Positions 1 to 8,919 of a stretch of 64,000 nucleotides of DNA are shown here, in pieces (the first letter of the stretch is position 1; every line of letters begins with the position of its first letter). This stretch comes from Aquimarina aggregata (GTDB taxonomy: Bacteria; Bacteroidota; Bacteroidia; Flavobacteriales; Flavobacteriaceae): assembly GCF_001632745.1 (NCBI RefSeq), contig NZ_LQRT01000003.1:1-64000 (forward strand), written 5' to 3'. The notes below the pieces were generated by a model. It searched no databases. It was given only the letters and a program-made list of their open reading frames with translations, and had not been told where the DNA came from. The position numbers and the translations under genes were made by a program.

Positions 1-2
1 CC

Positions 3-950
3 TTTGCATTGCCAACAGGAAACATTACGGTTGATGAAGGATATGATCTTACTGCAGTTGTAAATGCATCTGATTCCGATGGAACTGTGGCTAATGTAAA
101 GTTGTATATAAATAATGATCTTGTTCGTCAGGAGAATAAAGTCCCATATGAATGGGGTCATGATACCTCTCCAAACCCTCAAGAATTAAATGGATTGGGT
201 ACAGGTTCTTATACGTTTAAAGCGATTGCCACAGATAATGATGGAGCCACCAATCAAGTAACATTTACACTAACAATAAGAGGAACAGATTCAGGCAACG
301 GAGATACATGTTCCTTTGGAGCACCTATGAGCAGTGGTTTAAGCGCTATGGATAAAGTAGCATACTCTAATGTTCATATTCTTGGAGATAACGGGCCCAA
401 TCTTTCTAATTTTAGAAAATTCACAATCAATTGGGTACCACAAAATAATGAGTTGTATCAATTCGCAATTAATACTAATAATGGATCACCAGATTGGTAT
501 GTGGATTTTAAAAATACGATGTCTTTTCAATTAAAAAACACAAAACCAGAAGTTACATTAAATAATACCGGTTTTAATGGTTTAGATGGGGCCTATTGGG
601 TTGCAAGAGATGGAAACAATTTTGTACTGGTTTCGAAAAACCGAAATTTCACAATCTACTTTAGTAATTCTGCATCTGAGCCTAATTGTAATAGTTCAAA
701 ACTCGTAGAAGACATATTACAAATTAAAGGATATCCTAACCCTGTTGTTGCATCCTTATATACAATTACTGGAATGTTACCCGGCCTAAAAAAGCTACAA
801 ATAGTAAGTCTAGATGGACGAGTTTTAAAGGAAGCCAATACAGAAAATACAACCGAGATCCTAGAGATTTCAGAATTACCATCTGGGTCTTATTTTTTAT
901 TGATAAAAGCAACTAGGTTTCAAAAATCAATATTGTTTGTTAAACAATAG
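3..950 (+). CDS. C-terminal part of a T9SS-secreted Ig-like-domain protein (5' end outside window)
   Basis: The reading frame is open from the first codons of the window, so the true start lies upstream; the TTG at 9 is only an internal codon. The visible part opens with a bacterial Ig-like domain (about 95 residues, with [18 protein letters not shown] and YEWG) that closely matches one in the next gene. A variable middle region follows, then a C-terminal type IX secretion sorting domain ([14 protein letters not shown] through [10 protein letters not shown]). Such domains send proteins across the outer membrane and are then removed. The two neighbours look like diverged tandem paralogues, so this one may also have carried an N-terminal G8/beta-helix region. 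The catalytic part, if any, is not in view. Confidence 0.85.
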   Translation, partial: FALPTGNITVDEGYDLTAVVNASDSDGTVANVKLYINNDLVRQENKVPYEWGHDTSPNPQELNGLGTGSYTFKAIATDNDGATNQVTFTLTIRGTDSGNGDTCSFGAPMSSGLSAMDKVAYSNVHILGDNGPNLSNFRKFTINWVPQNNELYQFAINTNNGSPDWYVDFKNTMSFQLKNTKPEVTLNNTGFNGLDGAYWVARDGNNFVLVSKNRNFTIYFSNSASEPNCNSSKLVEDILQIKGYPNPVVASLYTITGMLPGLKKLQIVSLDGRVLKEANTENTTEILEISELPSGSYFLLIKATRFQKSILFVKQ

Positions 951-1071
951 TATTAAATGCATGATTTGACAAAGTATGTTTAGAAATGTAAAATAACACA
1001 TCAAAAATATCTAAATACCATTCTAAGCAATATAATTTAAATCTTAATTGTAAACCCAAACGAATTCAATT

Positions 1072-4000
1072 ATGAAAGAAATACCTATAACTATAAAAAA
1101 GTTTAAACAACTAACAAAACACAACAGTCTTGTTACGGCAACATTAATATTGTTTTTAATGCTCTTTATCAGTAAGCTTTTTGCTATTAATCTAACAACA
1201 TCAACCACTATAGTCTCTTCCTCATACGATTGTGCGTCTTCAGTTAACATGGCTACGATTAGACCAGTTACTTCTGGTTTGTGGACAGACACATCTATCT
1301 GGCCTAATGGTATAAAACCAACTACAAATGATGATATCATTATTCCATCAGGAATTGATCTAAAGATGGTAGGTACCTGTAGAGCCAAGAACATCACCGT
1401 ACAAGGAACACTAAGTGCTGTTAATTATCAATCTCAAGGTGCCTGGATCGAATTACAAGCTCAAAGTATTATGGTAGCCAATGGAGGTTTACTAGAAATA
1501 GGAACCGAAAACCAGCCTTATTACGCAGATAAAAGTGCGAATGGTGTTAGATGTCAAATAACACTTACAGGTAATAAAATAAACAATTCCCCTGCATCTT
1601 ATAAAGCTATCATGGTTATGGGTGGAGGTCGTTTGGAACTACACGGAAAAAAAAGAAAGAGTTGGACCAATCTTAGTACTACTGCCAATCTAGGAGCTAC
1701 TAAAATTACCTTAAAAGAAGCTATTGATTGGGAAGTAGGAGATAAAATTGCGCTTACCGCTACGGGTTTGGCTAGCTCATCAACCAAAACTTGGAACAAT
1801 GTGGACGAAGCTGAGGTTACTGCTATTAGTGATGACAGAAGAACTCTTACATTAAAATCTCCGCTAAAATTTAAGCATATCGGTGGATCTAAAACATATG
1901 CAAGAGTTCAAGATGGAAAGACCTGGAATGTAGATATTTATGGAGAAGTAGGTTTGTTATCACATTATATCAAGATTCAAGGTAAAATGGATGGAAACAA
2001 TGAACAAACTGGATTTGGAGGTCACATTATGCTCATGAAGAATTCTGCTGCTCATGTAGAACACGTAGAACTCTACAAAATGGGACAGAAAGGAATTTTA
2101 GGCAGGTATCCGTTTCATTGGCATCTAAACGAAGATAAAGCAAAAGGAAGTTACTTAAGAAACAGTAGTGTACATAAATCCTTTAACCGTGCCGTAACGA
2201 TTCATGGTACAGATTATGTAACAGTAGATGGGGTATTTGCTTATGACCATATCGGGCATGGGATCTTTTTTGAAGATGGGGGTGAACGATTTAATACTCT
2301 CAGAAATAATGTGGTATTTGTAACAAGACGACCAAAATCAGGAGAAGAGTTAACCCCTTCTGATAATCAATTTAACGCTCCACAAAATAGAACACCTTCG
2401 TCGTACTGGATCACCAATCCTAATAACTACTTTGAGAATAATATCGCAGCAGGTACAGAAGGAACTGGATTTTGGTTTGCATTTCCTGCAAACGGAGCTT
2501 TATTCGACACTGGAAAACTTGATTATTATAAAGGCAATCCACTTCCTTGGAAAGAAAAGTTAGGAAAGTTCAAAGGATTTGTTGCGCATACATGCATGAC
2601 TGGTTTTGATGTATTTGATCAATTAAATGATGATCACTCGATAAAGGCTAATTTTGGTTGGGACATAAGCGCTCGACAATTAATTGAAAACGGATTATTT
2701 TATGGAAACGATCAGGCAATTTATTCTGGCCTCGGAGTAAATGGGCAGAATAAAAATACAGTTTTCTATAATTGTGCCTTTAGTGATAATAAAACTATCT
2801 CTATGCTAGCTGGTGATCTCACCATAGAAAATAGTCTTTTTAATGTGGATACAGACTTAGGTGTTTTTAACGGTGTACGTGAATTCTTCAGGTTTTACGA
2901 CGGTCCAGGTAGACATATCGATTGCCATTTTGAAGGATGGAATCGTTCTAATGCAGAAATGATTAAACAAATTACTGGCGGAGGTGCCACAGAGAATTTC
3001 AATCCTACATTTCGTGGAACTACCAAAGGATTTTCTGAACCTTTCCCATTTAGATTTTTCCCTTTGCCTAACACAGATGCTACGCGAACGAGAAAAATAG
3101 GTCAATTTTTCAAAGATTATGATGGAACTTTTTTAGGGAAACCAGGTACACTTATTAGAGATGTAGCCTTTCTTAGAGATGGACATGAGTATAGACATCC
3201 CTCTTGGAGAAATGCAGCTCGATCAGATTATTACTTTGCATCCTTATGGATGGCTAGAATAAATGCAAGTGGGAGCCGAATATCAGTAGTTCGTTCAAAA
3301 TCAGGTACAGATGATGTTTGTTTTTATGAGTCAGGAGATAAATCATCTGGCACTTATAAATTTCCGCAAATTGTAAATAAGAATTTTATGTATACCTATT
3401 ATTTTGATAGTGCTCCTGCGAATAAAAGCATATTGCTTATCTGGAATAGAGGGGATGCCGGAGATTTAGGATTGGCATGCTTCAAAGGTTTAGGAAAATT
3501 AGGAAATTTTAGAGTCAATGGATCTCCGCGATTAAATTCTATTGCAGCAGTTGAAAACGCAACAAATAATGGATATTTTATAGCCAACAATGGGGATGTT
3601 TATGTTAAGTTCAGGGCTGTTGGAGGTGACACCAGAGTTAATGTTACTTTAAATTGGGATCATAATGGAAATTTTCAGCCGGCCACTCTTCCATGTACAA
3701 AAAATGATCTTGATGGGATTACCGCTACTGATAGTGATGGTGATGGAAGACCTGACATCGTCGAAACAGAAACTTGCGGAAATCCAAATAATGCCTCTGA
3801 TTTAAACTTTGCATTTAATCAAACGGATGAAGGGTTTCAAAAAGTTAATTTTTCTGCTAGTAATGTAAGCAGTAATGTGTATTGGTTAGTCAGAGTGGAT
3901 AACTCTAATGATCCTTATATCGTAAAAAGTGGATTAAAATTTAGCGGTAGTCAAGTACCAAAAATAAAGATTAGGGCAAAATCCGAAGCTGCTGGTGCTT

Positions 4001-5652
4001 TCCAGTTATTCTGGGCAACTACGGATCAAACAGGATTTACAGCAACTCGCTCTGTAACCGTAACTCCTAAAACCACGAATATATTTGAAGAACTTGTTTT
4101 TGATATGAGTAATCTTGATACTTGGATGGGAAAAACAATTACTAAAATTCGATTAGATTTTCCACCAGATACATCAGCATCCAGACATACATTTATTGAT
4201 TATATTCAAGGTCCTAATGCCTCAGATACCCCTTGTGATCTTACCCCAGAAATTGTGTTCACCAGTCCAACTAATAGCCAATTAGACGAAGGTGATGATT
4301 TAGGTGTGGTAATTTCTGTGAACAGCGGACGTGTTTCTAATATTAAACTGTATATAAACAATGTGTTAGTTAGACAAGAAGGAGTCGCTCCTTATGAGTG
4401 GGGTATAGCAAATGTGACACAACAAGATCCTATGTTATTAGATCTTGCAGCTGGAACATATGAACTAAAAGCTGTAGCAACGACACCCAATAATAAAACT
4501 ATTACCAAAACAAAAACGATTACGGTAAATGATCGTGCAAATGTAGTCACAATACCAGGAAATTTTGAAGCCGAAGCTTTTACTAATATCTCCGGAAACT
4601 TACAAATAGAAAACACACCTGGTGGTGGGCAAAATCTTGGATTTATTCGTAACAGCGACTATACCAACTATCAGGTTAATGTTGTGGAGTCAGGAACTTA
4701 TGATCTTACAGTATTTGCTTCAAGTTTCAGTAATAGCGGTAGTATAAAAATCTATTCTAACGATTCGTTAAAAGGATCTTTAGAAATTCCCAACAATGGC
4801 AATTGGCATTCTTATCAATCCTATACAACTTCTATATCACTTGCCAAAGGTGTTCAGACATTACGATTAGTATACACAGGAGGAACAGGTTACCTTTTTA
4901 ATATCGATAGAGTACAAATAGCTCAACCTGTACGCATCGAAAAAACAATAACCCTTTCTCCCGTACATGATGCTTATCTGGATAATAATGCACGATTTAA
5001 TAACACTATGATACGTTTAGAAAACGGAAGACGTATCGGATATTTGATGTTTGATCTATCCTCTATTAATGGGACTATCACTAAGGCCGATCTTATATTC
5101 AATGTGTATGGTGATTCAGGAAACGGAAATCTTACAATCAATAAAGGAAATACAATAAATTGGACAGAAAATAACTTGTCCAACACCAATAAGCCAGCCA
5201 AAGGAATTCAGTTAGGAAGTCTTAATGATAGTTTCTCTATCGGGGATACTAAAAAAATACCTTTAAATAGTGCTCATATATCAGGAAATAAAATATCCAT
5301 TATTTTAGAGACCTTGTCTGGCAATGATTTCGCTTTTGCTTCTAAAGAAAATGGAACTATATCAAAACCACATTTGGCTATTACGTACAGAACCAATAAA
5401 GATGATATTGACGCTTCTAGTAATATTAATTTGTTTCCAAACCCCGTAAATGATATACTAAACATAACAGGTTTACCAATTTCAACCCATACTTTAGAAA
5501 TAAAAGATTTACAGGGAAAAAAAGTTAAATCTTTTATATCTAAAAATACTACTATACAAACCCTGAATATTAATGATATACCATCTGGGGTGTATATTTT
5601 GATTATTCGAGGTTATAAATTAAATGAATCTATGATTTTTGTTAAGAAATAG
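1072..5652 (+). CDS. Large secreted G8-domain / beta-helix protein with CBM6, DNRLRE and T9SS sorting domains
   Basis: 1526 residues. Order seen: hydrophobic export signal near residues 22-40; a G8 domain (about 63-185, GLWTDTSIWPNG, then DDIIIPSG), a fold shared with CEMIP-type hyaluronan-binding proteins; a right-handed beta-helix region (about 290-620) rich in Asn and in HWHLNED- and FEDGGERFN-type turns; a DSDGDGRPD calcium-type loop near 884; an Ig-like domain near 1060-1150 matching the upstream gene; a CBM6-like module near 1160-1285 (FEAEAF, then SDYTNYQVNV); a DNRLRE-like module near 1290-1440 (HDAYLDN, YLMFDLSSI); and a T9SS type-A sorting domain (NLFPNPVNDIL). The architecture suggests a surface or secreted polysaccharide-acting protein. 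The substrate is unknown; a hyaluronan-like or algal glycan is only a guess. A strong hairpin terminator follows. Confidence 0.93.
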   Translation: MKEIPITIKKFKQLTKHNSLVTATLILFLMLFISKLFAINLTTSTTIVSSSYDCASSVNMATIRPVTSGLWTDTSIWPNGIKPTTNDDIIIPSGIDLKMVGTCRAKNITVQGTLSAVNYQSQGAWIELQAQSIMVANGGLLEIGTENQPYYADKSANGVRCQITLTGNKINNSPASYKAIMVMGGGRLELHGKKRKSWTNLSTTANLGATKITLKEAIDWEVGDKIALTATGLASSSTKTWNNVDEAEVTAISDDRRTLTLKSPLKFKHIGGSKTYARVQDGKTWNVDIYGEVGLLSHYIKIQGKMDGNNEQTGFGGHIMLMKNSAAHVEHVELYKMGQKGILGRYPFHWHLNEDKAKGSYLRNSSVHKSFNRAVTIHGTDYVTVDGVFAYDHIGHGIFFEDGGERFNTLRNNVVFVTRRPKSGEELTPSDNQFNAPQNRTPSSYWITNPNNYFENNIAAGTEGTGFWFAFPANGALFDTGKLDYYKGNPLPWKEKLGKFKGFVAHTCMTGFDVFDQLNDDHSIKANFGWDISARQLIENGLFYGNDQAIYSGLGVNGQNKNTVFYNCAFSDNKTISMLAGDLTIENSLFNVDTDLGVFNGVREFFRFYDGPGRHIDCHFEGWNRSNAEMIKQITGGGATENFNPTFRGTTKGFSEPFPFRFFPLPNTDATRTRKIGQFFKDYDGTFLGKPGTLIRDVAFLRDGHEYRHPSWRNAARSDYYFASLWMARINASGSRISVVRSKSGTDDVCFYESGDKSSGTYKFPQIVNKNFMYTYYFDSAPANKSILLIWNRGDAGDLGLACFKGLGKLGNFRVNGSPRLNSIAAVENATNNGYFIANNGDVYVKFRAVGGDTRVNVTLNWDHNGNFQPATLPCTKNDLDGITATDSDGDGRPDIVETETCGNPNNASDLNFAFNQTDEGFQKVNFSASNVSSNVYWLVRVDNSNDPYIVKSGLKFSGSQVPKIKIRAKSEAAGAFQLFWATTDQTGFTATRSVTVTPKTTNIFEELVFDMSNLDTWMGKTITKIRLDFPPDTSASRHTFIDYIQGPNASDTPCDLTPEIVFTSPTNSQLDEGDDLGVVISVNSGRVSNIKLYINNVLVRQEGVAPYEWGIANVTQQDPMLLDLAAGTYELKAVATTPNNKTITKTKTITVNDRANVVTIPGNFEAEAFTNISGNLQIENTPGGGQNLGFIRNSDYTNYQVNVVESGTYDLTVFASSFSNSGSIKIYSNDSLKGSLEIPNNGNWHSYQSYTTSISLAKGVQTLRLVYTGGTGYLFNIDRVQIAQPVRIEKTITLSPVHDAYLDNNARFNNTMIRLENGRRIGYLMFDLSSINGTITKADLIFNVYGDSGNGNLTINKGNTINWTENNLSNTNKPAKGIQLGSLNDSFSIGDTKKIPLNSAHISGNKISIILETLSGNDFAFASKENGTISKPHLAITYRTNKDDIDASSNINLFPNPVNDILNITGLPISTHTLEIKDLQGKKVKSFISKNTTIQTLNINDIPSGVYILIIRGYKLNESMIFVKK

Positions 5653-5681
5653 AAAACACCATTGTAGTAAAAGGAAATAAA

Positions 5682-5732
5682 TTACAAGGGCAGATTGGTT
5701 TTAATTAACCTATCTGCCCTTGTAAATTTTTA
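5682..5732 (+). terminator. Rho-independent terminator after the G8 protein gene
   Basis: A 19-base arm (5682-5700, containing ACAAGGGCAGAT) pairs with 5707-5725 with one mismatch around a 6-base loop, followed by a T-run. It sits 30 bases after the stop codon of the G8 gene and closes the two-gene T9SS cargo block. Confidence 0.88.
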
Positions 5733-5846
5733 TGATTGTGAATTCATATTTTAAACATTTCAAAAAACACCTTACCCCTATTTTCTAACTTTTCATCGAC
5801 ACTTTAACTAAAATTAAAGCACTTTTCACTCAATAAAATCATAATT

Positions 5847-6293
5847 ATGTTATTTTTGAGCATGGAAAGTGTGAAAAATTCTTCTTTTTATCAGGATGCA
5901 ATACAGGAGATTAATTACTCCTTTGGTGACTTTTATTTATTTGATACCTATGTAATCGGAGAAGTAAATAAAGATGTTGTTTTTACTTGGGAAGATCATG
6001 CAAAAATACTAGTTGAAGAATTAAGTGAACTTTATGATCAAAATGGGCAAGGTTTAGTATATATAACGAATCGTATTAATCCTTATTCTGTGGTGCCTAG
6101 TGATTGGCTAAAATTCTACAAAAATAGGTATTTACTAAAGGGATATGGCATTGTAAGTTATAATCAAAAAGGGATGCTAAACTCATTACTTGAAAAGCTT
6201 TTTATGCGTAATAAACTACAAAGTTTTAGTTCTTTGTCTGAGGCCATATCTTGGGCAAAAAGTTTATCCAACAAAAAAGACAATGCGGCTTAA
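5847..6293 (+). CDS. Conserved hypothetical protein, possibly SpoIIAA/STAS-like
   Basis: A 148-residue soluble protein with no signal peptide or membrane segment. I do not recognise the family firmly. The alternation of strands and amphipathic helices (FYLFDTYVIGEVNKDVVF, GLVYITNRINPY, then YGIVSYN and a final helix) resembles small SpoIIAA-like proteins seen in flavobacteria, but no catalytic motif is visible. The ATG at 5847 has an A-rich upstream stretch. The ATG at 5862 (MESVKN) is an alternative that would shorten the product by five residues. It stands alone between a terminator and a convergent gene, so context gives no role. Confidence 0.75.
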   Translation: MLFLSMESVKNSSFYQDAIQEINYSFGDFYLFDTYVIGEVNKDVVFTWEDHAKILVEELSELYDQNGQGLVYITNRINPYSVVPSDWLKFYKNRYLLKGYGIVSYNQKGMLNSLLEKLFMRNKLQSFSSLSEAISWAKSLSNKKDNAA

Positions 6294-6326
6294 TCAACTA
6301 TAAATCATTAACTTTTTAAAATAAAA

Positions 6327-7946
6327 CTAATCCAATACTGGCAGCTTAAAATCATCTAATACACTTTTTTGTTTCATAGCTGCTTCAACATCTTCAGATT
6401 TTCTTGGTGCCATTTCGGATAGATTTATCGGGCCATTTTTTGTTATTAAAATATCGTCTTCGATTCGTACACCTATAGTCCACCATTTTTTATCACAATT
6501 ACTTCCTTCGGGAATGTAAATCCCCGGTTCGACAGTAATTACAGTGTTCTCTTTAAAGTTGCCATATGTGCCCTTATCATGAACATCCAAGCCTAAATAA
6601 TGAGAAGTACCATGCGGAAAATACATTCTAGCCTCTTCTTCTTCTTTTACAATACCTAATGTAATTAAACCCTTATTAATGACCTTTCTAGCCGCTTTTT
6701 CTGAAGCGCTATAAGGAGCTCCAACTACAGCCGCTTTTATACCTGCTTCTTGGGCTTCATATACCAAATCATATATAAGTTTCTGTTCTCTAGTAAACTT
6801 TCCGCTAACGGGTATTGTTCTTGTTACATCTGCAGTATAACCGTGATATTCTGCCCCTAAATCCATCAAAACTAGCTCCCTCTCTCCAACTTTTGGTTTA
6901 TTATTTTCTATATAATGTAAGATACAACCATTATTTCCTGCTCCTACTATAGACGGATATCCTTCATATTCTGCTCCATACTTTTTATACACAAACTCAT
7001 GTATGCCCTGTATCTCGGTTTCAGAAATATCTGGTTTCATTGCTTTCATGACTTCAAGTTGTCCTACTGCAGAGATTTCTACAGCCTTTTTTAACAATAC
7101 TAATTCTTCTTTAGTTTTTGTTTCTCTTAATGTATTCATAATCTCTTCCAATAGACTAGAATTCAATTTGTTTTCAGTAACTTTTAATATCATTTTCTCC
7201 TTTAATTCCTTTCGAATAGCATCATCTTTAGCATTAATAAATCCACTAATCAATTCATCCGATTTTAAATCTTCATAAAAATTAAGTACTCTACCTAAAC
7301 TTTGGGCAACATTAGCACTATTTTCTATTTCTGTTGCCATTATTCTTGTATAAATTTGTTGCTTTACAGGGTCATAATCGGCGGGATAATTTACTTTTGT
7401 TTTAAAGAACTTTACTAGATTAAACAAATCCTCTTTATTACTTCTTGAGTCTCTATAATCATTCTTAAAATCATATACCATTACATACTCAAAAACGTCA
7501 AAATTAATTTCGAAATTAAAGAAATCAGCAGTACTAAAAACTTGCTTAAAGCCTAGTTTATTTTTTACTCCTGAGATACCAAGTCTTTTCCCATTCCACA
7601 TTTCTTCACGGGCATTCTTTTCTCTAACAAAAATTATTTCGTTGTAAGTTTCATTATCACTATCTGTTCGATTTTCAGAAAAAATCAAAAGAACAGCATT
7701 AGGTTCTTGGTAACCAGTCAGGTAATAAAAATCAGGATCTTGATGATACACATAATCTACATCATTAGCTCTATTTCTTACTGGATTTGTAAAGAAAACT
7801 GCAACACTATTTGCTGGCATTAGTTTTCTGACTGCATCTCTTCTACCTTTATGAAACTCTTTAGATAAAAAATCTGTAGGCTTTTCCTGTGCAACAGAAA
7901 CAAAAAAAGTTGAAGTTATAATGACTAAAAAAATACAGAATCTCAC
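6327..7946 (-). CDS. Secreted Xaa-Pro aminopeptidase (M24B family)
   Basis: 539 residues with an N-terminal signal peptide (FLVIITSTFFVSVAQ). The N-terminal half is the AMP_N domain of aminopeptidase P. The C-terminal half is the pita-bread M24 catalytic domain with the dinuclear metal ligands in order: Asp (LVLMDLGAEYHGYTADVTR, two Asp), His (GTSHYLGLDVHD), Glu (VEPGIYIPEG) and Glu (GVRIEDDILIT). It removes an N-terminal residue preceding proline. The signal peptide places it in the periplasm or outside the cell, where it could feed peptide scavenging; most bacterial PepP enzymes are cytoplasmic. It is monocistronic, with the Sm_multidrug_ex gene behind it on the same strand but about 190 bases away. 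Confidence 0.93.
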   Translation of the reverse strand: MRFCIFLVIITSTFFVSVAQEKPTDFLSKEFHKGRRDAVRKLMPANSVAVFFTNPVRNRANDVDYVYHQDPDFYYLTGYQEPNAVLLIFSENRTDSDNETYNEIIFVREKNAREEMWNGKRLGISGVKNKLGFKQVFSTADFFNFEINFDVFEYVMVYDFKNDYRDSRSNKEDLFNLVKFFKTKVNYPADYDPVKQQIYTRIMATEIENSANVAQSLGRVLNFYEDLKSDELISGFINAKDDAIRKELKEKMILKVTENKLNSSLLEEIMNTLRETKTKEELVLLKKAVEISAVGQLEVMKAMKPDISETEIQGIHEFVYKKYGAEYEGYPSIVGAGNNGCILHYIENNKPKVGERELVLMDLGAEYHGYTADVTRTIPVSGKFTREQKLIYDLVYEAQEAGIKAAVVGAPYSASEKAARKVINKGLITLGIVKEEEEARMYFPHGTSHYLGLDVHDKGTYGNFKENTVITVEPGIYIPEGSNCDKKWWTIGVRIEDDILITKNGPINLSEMAPRKSEDVEAAMKQKSVLDDFKLPVLD

Positions 7947-8135
7947 AATATTAGCATTTATGATTTAACCTAAAGTACTAAATCAATCTATGTATATCCT
8001 GTTCTTAACAAACTTTTAATTATTCTAATATATGTAGAATGAAGTCAAGAAGTAAAAAAACAATTTCGCTCTATTAAGTTGGTATAAGATCATACCATCA
8101 ATTTTGAAGAAAACAATACGCTATCAAAAGGCTAT

Positions 8136-8600
8136 TTAAGAAATACCTTGCATCGTTATTAAAGTAGTAACCCAAACAATTACTGATGAGAAAAATATGC
8201 CTACGCTATTTGCTACAAAGGCTTTTCTCTTTTTTATTTTAAATAAGTATGTTGCTATACTACCTGCATAAACTCCAGTTCCAGGAAGGGGAATCATTAC
8301 AAACAATAAAAGACCCCAAAAACCATATTTTTGAATTTTCTCTCCGGATCCTCCTTTTGCTCGTCTAGCCACAAAAATTGCAGCTTTTTTGTAAAAATTC
8401 CATCTTAATAAATAATTATTCACTCTTTCTAAGAAAAATATCATGATAGGAAAAACAAGAACGTTGGCTAAAAAACATACCGCAAATACCAAATAGATGT
8501 TTACTCCATTAAACATTCCATATGGTATTCCAACTTTAGCCTCTCCAAAAGGAGATAAACTCCATAAAATAGCAATTATAATATCCTGTATCACAAACAA
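8136..8600 (-). CDS. Small multi-drug export family membrane protein (COG2426)
   Basis: 154 residues, mostly membrane: helices near 5-25, 35-58, 92-115 and 128-150. It matches the putative small multi-drug export family (Sm_multidrug_ex) through SPFGEAKVGIPYG near the start, GGSGEKIQKYGFWGL in the middle and MIPLPGTGVYAGS towards the end. These proteins belong to the broad DedA-like/VTT fold. The transport role is named from the family and unproven. A weak TAAATTTG element on the minus strand at 8618-8625 could be its -7 promoter box. Confidence 0.87.
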   Translation of the reverse strand: MFVIQDIIIAILWSLSPFGEAKVGIPYGMFNGVNIYLVFAVCFLANVLVFPIMIFFLERVNNYLLRWNFYKKAAIFVARRAKGGSGEKIQKYGFWGLLLFVMIPLPGTGVYAGSIATYLFKIKKRKAFVANSVGIFFSSVIVWVTTLITMQGIS

Positions 8601-8919
8601 TTTTTCTTAAAAGCCTACAAATTTAGTGTTCTTAATTATGATTTCTATAATTTTAAATCATAAAAAACCATTAAATCGGTATAAAAACTCGTACTTCTTT
8701 TAATAGTCGTATAATATTAATTTTAATTACAACACCATCTAACAACTTGAAAATAAACAAATTAATATTTATTTTTTTCTTTGCTCCGGCATATTCTTAA
8801 AAAAATATGAAATAGTTAAATTGCAATGTTAAAAAAACAAATTTTTATGGGTAATGTTACTCATCTAAATTGTTTTTATATATCGTTGCTGAAAAGATAG
8901 CAAGCTTAAAACCTTATTA
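8601..8919. other. Divergent intergenic region upstream of the TIR-WD40 gene
   Basis: 319 very AT-rich bases between divergent genes. I found no ORF of plausible coding quality (the longest, from an ATG near 8826, is 24 codons), no RNA gene and no strong hairpin. Apart from TAAATTTG on the minus strand at 8618-8625, no clear promoter is recognised. The promoter of the large TIR-WD40 gene must lie here. Confidence 0.5.

Noticed and set aside
5851..5858. TATTTTTG promoter-like box just before the gene at 5847-6293
   Set aside because: It lies inside the predicted coding start (ATG 5847) and only 3 bases before ATG 5862, too close to serve as a -7 box for that gene unless the message were leaderless; no -33 box.
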